A stretch of 25,404 nucleotides of DNA, from positions 22,501 through 47,904 of the forward strand of contig JAVKOQ010000375.1 in the NCBI GenBank assembly GCA_031835245.1, given 5' to 3'. Made by a program: the position numbers and the translations under genes. How positions within the stretch are numbered: position 1 is the stretch's first letter; each line of letters begins with the position of its first letter. The notes beneath the pieces were generated by a model. The model had not been told where the DNA came from, did not search any database, and was given only the letters and a program-made list of their open reading frames with translations. Origin of the DNA: Balamuthia mandrillaris (Eukaryota; Discosea; Longamoebia; Balamuthiidae). Below are positions 20,738 to 25,404 of the stretch, in pieces.

Positions 20738-21880
20738 CTAGCGCTCCAACGGAGCAGCGCTTTTTAAGGCATGAGAACAGATTGTAGGGCTTGAGTGAAA
20801 GGGGAAAAAACAAAGTCACTTGAAAAATCCAGCTGAAACACTGCGCTCCGATGGAGCGGTACCTGACAAGGTGATATTCTGAGCAAAAAGTATGATTAAG
20901 AAGAAAACAAACCAAGGCGTGTTAAAAAAGAGCAAGCGACATGCTGCTCCAGCGGAGCGGCTCTGCTCTAGGCCATTTTCAGACTGTGCGGTGTCAAACA
21001 GACACAAAACAACTAAGTCGTGGTGAAAATGAGTGAAAAACAAGCTGCTCTGACGGAGCAGCACTTCTACAGGCTGAATTCGGACTTAATGGAGTCAAAT
21101 GGATGAAAACATGCTAAGTCATGTCTAAAATGAGTGGCAAACATGCTGCTCTGATGGAGTGGCACTTTTACAGGCTGATTTTGGACTGAATGGAGTTGAA
21201 CAGACGACAAAAAACTAAGTCATGTCCAAAATGAGTGGAAAACATGCTGCTCTGATGGAGTGGCACTTTTACAGGCCGATTTTGGACTGAACGGAGTCGA
21301 ATGGACGAAAAAAAACTAAGTCATGTCCAAAATGAGTGGCAAACATGCCGCTCTGATGGAGTGGCACTTTTACAGGCCGATTTTGGACTGAACAGAGTCA
21401 AATGGACAAAAAAAAACTAAGTCATGTCCAAAATGAGCAGCAAACATGCCACTCTGACAGAGCGGCACTTCTACAGGCCGATTTCGGACTGAATGGAGTC
21501 AAACGGACAAAAAAAAACTAAGTCATGTCCAAAATGAGCAGAAAACATGCCACTCCGATGGAGCAGCACTTTTATAGGCTGATTTCGGACTGAACAGAGT
21601 CAAATGGACGAAAAAAAACTAAGTCATGTCCAAAATGAGTGGAAAACATGCCGCTCTGATGGAGTGGCACTTTTACAAGCTGATTTAGGACTGAACACAG
21701 TTGAATGGACAAAAAAAAACGAAGTCGTTTGTACCATGAGCAAAAAACATGCTGCTTCAATAGAGTTGCATTTGTACAGGGCGATTTTAGACTTAACTGT
21801 GTGAGTTTGATAACTATAAACCAAGTCAGGTTCAAACTAAGCAGAATGCATGCCATTCAGACAGAAAAGTATTTCTAAAG
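20738..21880 (+). repeat. 101-bp tandem satellite array, 12 units
   Basis: The GCTCYGAYGGAG core recurs at 20746, 20848, 20949, 21050, 21151, 21252, 21353, 21454, 21555, 21656, 21757 and 21858: the first step is 102 bp, all others 101. Each unit also carries CAGGCTGATTT(T/C)GGACTGAA and AACTAAGTCATGTCCAAAATG. The last two or three units are clearly decayed. Apart from the core, the units look unrelated to the 135-bp family. Confidence 0.95.
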
Positions 21881-22327
21881 GTCAATTTTAAACTGAACAA
21901 AGTCAATCAAACAAATAAAAACAAAATAATGTTTTACATGCACAAACAATACATTATTTAAATAGTGTTGAACATTTACAGGTTGATAGTAGATTGAACT
22001 GTGTGAGTTATTCATACATACTCAAGTCTTTTTCACAATAGAATTAGGGTTAGGGGCGAGTACTCTTAAACCTAAGCTAGCCTCTCCTTGTAACTTAAAG
22101 AAATATCATAAAAAACTAAGTCTAAAATAGATACACTTATATTGTGATGAAATTTTTTTTAATCTTTTCTAAAGTTGTAAATATCAATAAAAAGGCAGTT
22201 TTGTTAAAATATTTTTATAATACTAAGAAAAAAATGTTGAAGATAAAGAAATAACAACAACATAAAAAAAAACTTAATATCATAAAAACATTTCAACATG
22301 AAAATAGAAAATAAAAAACAAACAAAA
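21881..22327. other. AT-rich spacer holding a TTAGGG motif
   Basis: AT-rich sequence with no gene. It contains the second TTAGGG-type motif at 22044-22085. It lies between the 101-bp array and the 3' end of the recombinase gene, so it may include that element's downstream end, though no terminus is recognised. Confidence 0.45.
22044..22085 (+). repeat. TTAGGG-containing dispersed motif, copy B
   Basis: AATTAGGGTTAGGGG then GAGTACTC and AACCTAAG, matching copy A at 16905 over about 40 bp. The copies are 5137 bp apart in the same orientation and bracket the satellite block. Confidence 0.6.
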
Positions 22328-22378
22328 TCAAATATTAAAATGTTGACAAATAGCTTTTTCACTACCATACTTAAGCAT

Positions 22379-22516
22379 TAAGTTTCTCCATTTGTCTTTG
22401 CAGTCCACATTTGTCCTGAGTTGCTGAGGTAAAGTTGATGCAATCTCAACCCAAGTAGCTTTTTTATGAAGACGCAAATGAATCAACTCTTTTGTTTCTT
22501 CATCACTCCAAGGTTG
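22379..22516 (-). other. Telobox-type Myb/SANT domain
   Basis: Three-helix Myb pattern with Trp residues in PWSDEE, ATWVEIAS and KDKWRNL. The third-helix VDxKDKWRNL signature is typical of TRF-like proteins that bind telomeric TTAGGG repeats. It forms the C-terminus of the recombinase gene. Copy B of the TTAGGG motif lies about 300 bp away. Confidence 0.7.
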
Positions 22517-24429
22517 ATGTTGACGATGATTGGAAGTTTTGATGCGAGTTCTTGGAGTAGAAGTTTGAAGTTGAAAGGGTCCATTTTTTCATTTTTTGTA
22601 AGGTACTTGCTTCAAAGGTGAATGGTTTTGTAGATGAGGTAATGCAGGTTCTATGAATGCTTCCAAAAGCTCATCTAAAAGTTGAAAGTTGCCTGCCAAC
22701 AAGCTTGCAATATGTCTTCTTCCAACAATCGTTTTGATGTGATTAAGTGGTGGTGGTGGTGATGCATCTTGAGAGTTATTTCTTTGCTTGAATGCTTCCA
22801 TTTCCTGGCTCATCTCTTCTTCAACTTCATCTTCATGATTGTCTATCCATGCATGTAAGCACTTTTGCCATAAATGAGACTTGCATAATTTAGCATGATC
22901 TGACTTGGATAAATCAGTTCTGCTTTGGAATCTAAAATAAATAAAAATTAATGAATAAAATGAGTGAGTTAAGCACAAGAAAAATAAACAAAATAAACAA
23001 AATAATAATAATAATAAAGTAAAAAATACACCAACCTTTCCATAACTTTGTCATAAAAGGCTTCATAATTAGTTTGTAAAGACCACTTTGAAGTCAAAGG
23101 TTCTTTCAAATTATGAAATACTTCTTTGGTAACTAAAGTTGGATCCATCAAACTGGTTGAAGAGGCTTCACCTAATTGATTGTATGTGCAAAAGAAAATA
23201 AAAAGTAAGATAAGTTTTTCTTTCTTTCTCAAATTAAAAAAAAAAGAAAAAATAAAATACCTGAGGAAGAAACTAATCTATTAGCAACCATGGATTTGAT
23301 AGCAGTGCTTTTCACATAACGTTGTTGAGAACGTCCATAAGGCTGCCAACCAGCAATAAAAGCTGTAGATTCCAGTACTGCATTTCTTTGTTGACTGTCA
23401 TTCAAACCCTGCTTGATCAAAGCAGTGCAAATGAAACCAGCTCTCAAAGAATGGAAAGTAAAGAGGCCTGGAGGATAGTTGGCTTGGCTAGCACATTTCT
23501 TCAGTCTGGCATTCAAAGCATCAGGGCTCAGTCCCCACAAAGAAGTAGCTTGTTGTTGAGGAGAAAGATTCCAAGCAGAAAACTCTTCTAAGCATAAAGA
23601 ATGAGTTTCTTGAAGATGAAGATTAAGCCAGTAGATGAAGTCAGCTGTGGGGTTGATGTGAGGAGGAGGATGAAGATAGCCTTCCAAAGTAATCATGTGA
23701 TTCCAATCTCCTGGTTTTCCTTTGGTAACTTGATGAAGAAGTGAAAAGAAGCAGAGACTGTGAGGATCAGAGGGATCTTGGATGATGAAGTTCTGAAAAT
23801 GTCCAAGAAGAATGTTGGAAGCTGTGATGGCTCTAGCTCCAGTGCTTACACTATGCAACCAACAACTGGCATCTCTTGCTTTTTTGCGTTTACCATCCGG
23901 AATCATCGTTATGATTTGAATCACATCATCCCTCAAACAAGCATCTCTCATTCTTCCTGATCTTGTACAAGATGGAGCACGTTGTTTGCACTTCTTTGCT
24001 GCCAAATTCACAGTATCTCATATCTTTTGTGGTACTTGCTCTCCTCCCGTTTCTTCCGTATGAATACGATACAAACTTGCCACAATAACATCTTTTGCTG
24101 AAGTCAAAGCATATCCAACAGTCATCACCAACCATTCCACAAATGCTCCAAGATGATGTTTATCTGCATCCAAAGGAAAAGGTTCAAGTTTTCACTTATC
24201 ACAAAATGCTGTCCAAATCAATCTGGCCCAGGCATGTTTTTGCAAAGTTGAATCACTCCATCGTGAAGAAGTTGCAATCAAGTATTTTCATCTTTCTAAC
24301 ATTAAAGAAGGAAGCATACGAATAGCTTGAGACACTCTTGCTGATGGGGTAGTGGTTGGTAATGCTTGTGATGATTGTTGTTGTGGTTGTACTTTCTCTT
24401 TTCTTTTTGTTTTTGTTGGTTCATTTTCT

Positions 24430-24790
24430 GCTTCACTTTCTGAAGAAGAAGAAGAAGAAGAAGAAGAACAATCTACCAAATCAATGAAAAGAGTAGAAGT
24501 TGTTGTTGGAGTTGTTGAAGTTGTAGTCAAGTCTATTAAAGAAGAAGAAGAAGAAGAAGAAGAAGAAGAAAAATAAAAATCATCATTATTGGTCTCTCTT
24601 TCCTTCTCTTTTTCTTCTTCATCTGATGTTGCAAAAAAACTATCATTATCTTCTTCAAAATTAAAAGCATCATTGTCATCATAAAAAATGGGAATGAATG
24701 AAGAAGAAGAAGAAGAAGAAGAAGAAGAAGAAGAAAAAAAAGAAGAAGATGATGATGATGATGATTTCAAGGTGGATGTTGAAGTTGTAG
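24430..24790. repeat. (GAA)n/(GAT)n runs encoding Ser-rich linker
   Basis: Several GAA/AGA triplet runs on the + strand (about 24438-24470, 24538-24571, 24700-24747) read as poly-Ser on the minus strand in the recombinase frame, with acidic patches between them. All keep the frame. Confidence 0.85.
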
Positions 24791-25031
24791 AAGAAGTAGA
24801 TGCAGATGATATTATCATTTTTTGTTTTTGTTGAGTGTGAAAGGATCTTTGAAGCAAGATAAAAATGAATAAGAAATAATAATTCAAAAAAAATTACTTT
24901 TAAAATAAATAAACAAACCTTTTACATTTTTTGCTACAAAAAAGTTGATTTGATTGAGGACAAGGAATCAAATTCAAACAAAGTGAACAATGTACTTTTT
25001 TTGGAGTTGAAGGTAGCATTGTTGTTGACAT

Positions 25032-25404
25032 AAAATATTGGTAGAAAATAAAAAAAAAATTCACTTAAAAAGACTTTGTAAAAGAAAAAACACAATTAAA
25101 AAAATAAGAGGGGAAAAACAAGTGGAAAAGGTGTGAACTGTTTGTGAAAAAATAAAAAAATGAACTTTAATTGTAAAAAAAATGTTTGAGGAGTTAAATT
25201 TTGGATTTTTGTAGACATGTCGACAGAAAATAACCGAAAAACCATAATAGAAAGGCGCTATCGAAGGATGACTATTTAAAAGGGCGAAAAAAACATTATA
25301 TTTTTCGAAAGCTCCAGGGAAAAGAAGGGGAGATTAACCTAGGTCGTTCAATTGATTGATTGGCTTACGTTGTTACATATGAACCAATAATTGAAAGCAT
25401 TTAG
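25032..25404. other. AT-rich region upstream of the recombinase gene
   Basis: No gene is recognised. It should contain the promoter and possibly the 5' end of the recombinase element. No terminal repeat can be identified before the window ends. Confidence 0.35.

Larger units (their letters stand above)
22328..25031 (-). mobile_element. Crypton-like tyrosine recombinase gene: FCS-type zinc finger, recombinase, telobox Myb; interrupted
   Basis: Four minus-strand exons, 25031-24919, 24846-23261, 23171-23036 and 22931-22328. All introns are GT-AG and all phases agree. Exon 1 encodes a Cys cluster (CSLC...FCSKKC) of FCS/MYM type. Exon 2 opens with long Ser and acidic runs, then a SAM-like recombinase N-domain, then the catalytic part: Arg I in TGARAITASN, Lys near VTKGKPGDW, HSLRAGF (HxxR) and AGWQPYGRSQQRYVK with the Trp and probable Tyr nucleophile. 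The last exon ends in a Myb/SANT domain, QPWSDEETKEL to NVDCKDKWRNL, the telobox signature of TRF-type Mybs. Fungal Cryptons pair a tyrosine recombinase with a Myb-like GCR1_C domain, so the plan fits a Crypton DNA transposon. No reverse transcriptase is seen. The frame is interrupted about four times, so it is probably inactive unless those codons are read as sense. Confidence 0.7.

Noticed and set aside
17930-21870. The regular arrays as a CRISPR locus
   Set aside because: There are no unique spacers between short repeats; the whole 101- or 135-bp unit is repeated, in a eukaryotic setting.

Overview
This is a eukaryotic nuclear segment: short GT-AG introns (mostly 55-130 bp), a canonical AATAAA signal, TTAGGG-type repeats, long Ser/Thr homopolymer proteins, and Ty3-like and Crypton-like elements. 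A PH-like domain known mainly from plant TRF2/HOY1 proteins, (CT)n tracts inside introns, and CpG-poor decayed repeats fit a free-living protist. An amoebozoan of the plasmodial slime-mould kind is my best guess; that is inference from recall, not a search.

Left arm, 0.6-10.3 kb: three compact host genes on the + strand. (1) A two-exon, about 1340-aa Ser/Thr-rich protein with a C-terminal TRF2/HOY1 PH-like domain. (2) A seven-exon SLC25 mitochondrial carrier, closest by eye to the carnitine/acylcarnitine-ornithine branch. (3) A seven-exon, 666-aa protein made of three tandem PrxQ/BCP-type peroxiredoxin domains. None of the three keeps the peroxidatic cysteine, and the chain ends in an acidic tail, a basic cluster and a CaaX box (CSLF).

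Middle, 10.7-14.0 kb: minus-strand exons of a HEAT-like protein resembling TARBP1/TRM3, with no visible 5' end. Immediately upstream on the same strand lie a 240-bp (CTC)n tract and a broken Ty3-type integrase-chromodomain fossil.

Right arm, 14.2-25.4 kb: mobile and satellite DNA. A C2H2-bearing transposase-like ORF with an in-frame 33-bp repeat lies at 14.4-16.65 kb. After it come a 550-bp homopurine tract and two tandem satellite arrays (135-bp and 101-bp periods), both built round the same short hairpin. The window ends in a minus-strand four-exon Crypton-like tyrosine recombinase gene. It has an FCS-type zinc finger at the front and a telobox-type Myb/SANT domain at the back. Two copies of a motif containing TTAGGGTTAGGGG bracket the satellite block.

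The most notable items are the triple pseudo-peroxiredoxin, with an intron shared between its repeats, and the zinc finger-recombinase-telobox gene beside hairpin satellites. The recombinase gene keeps all its splice phases but is interrupted only by TGA codons.
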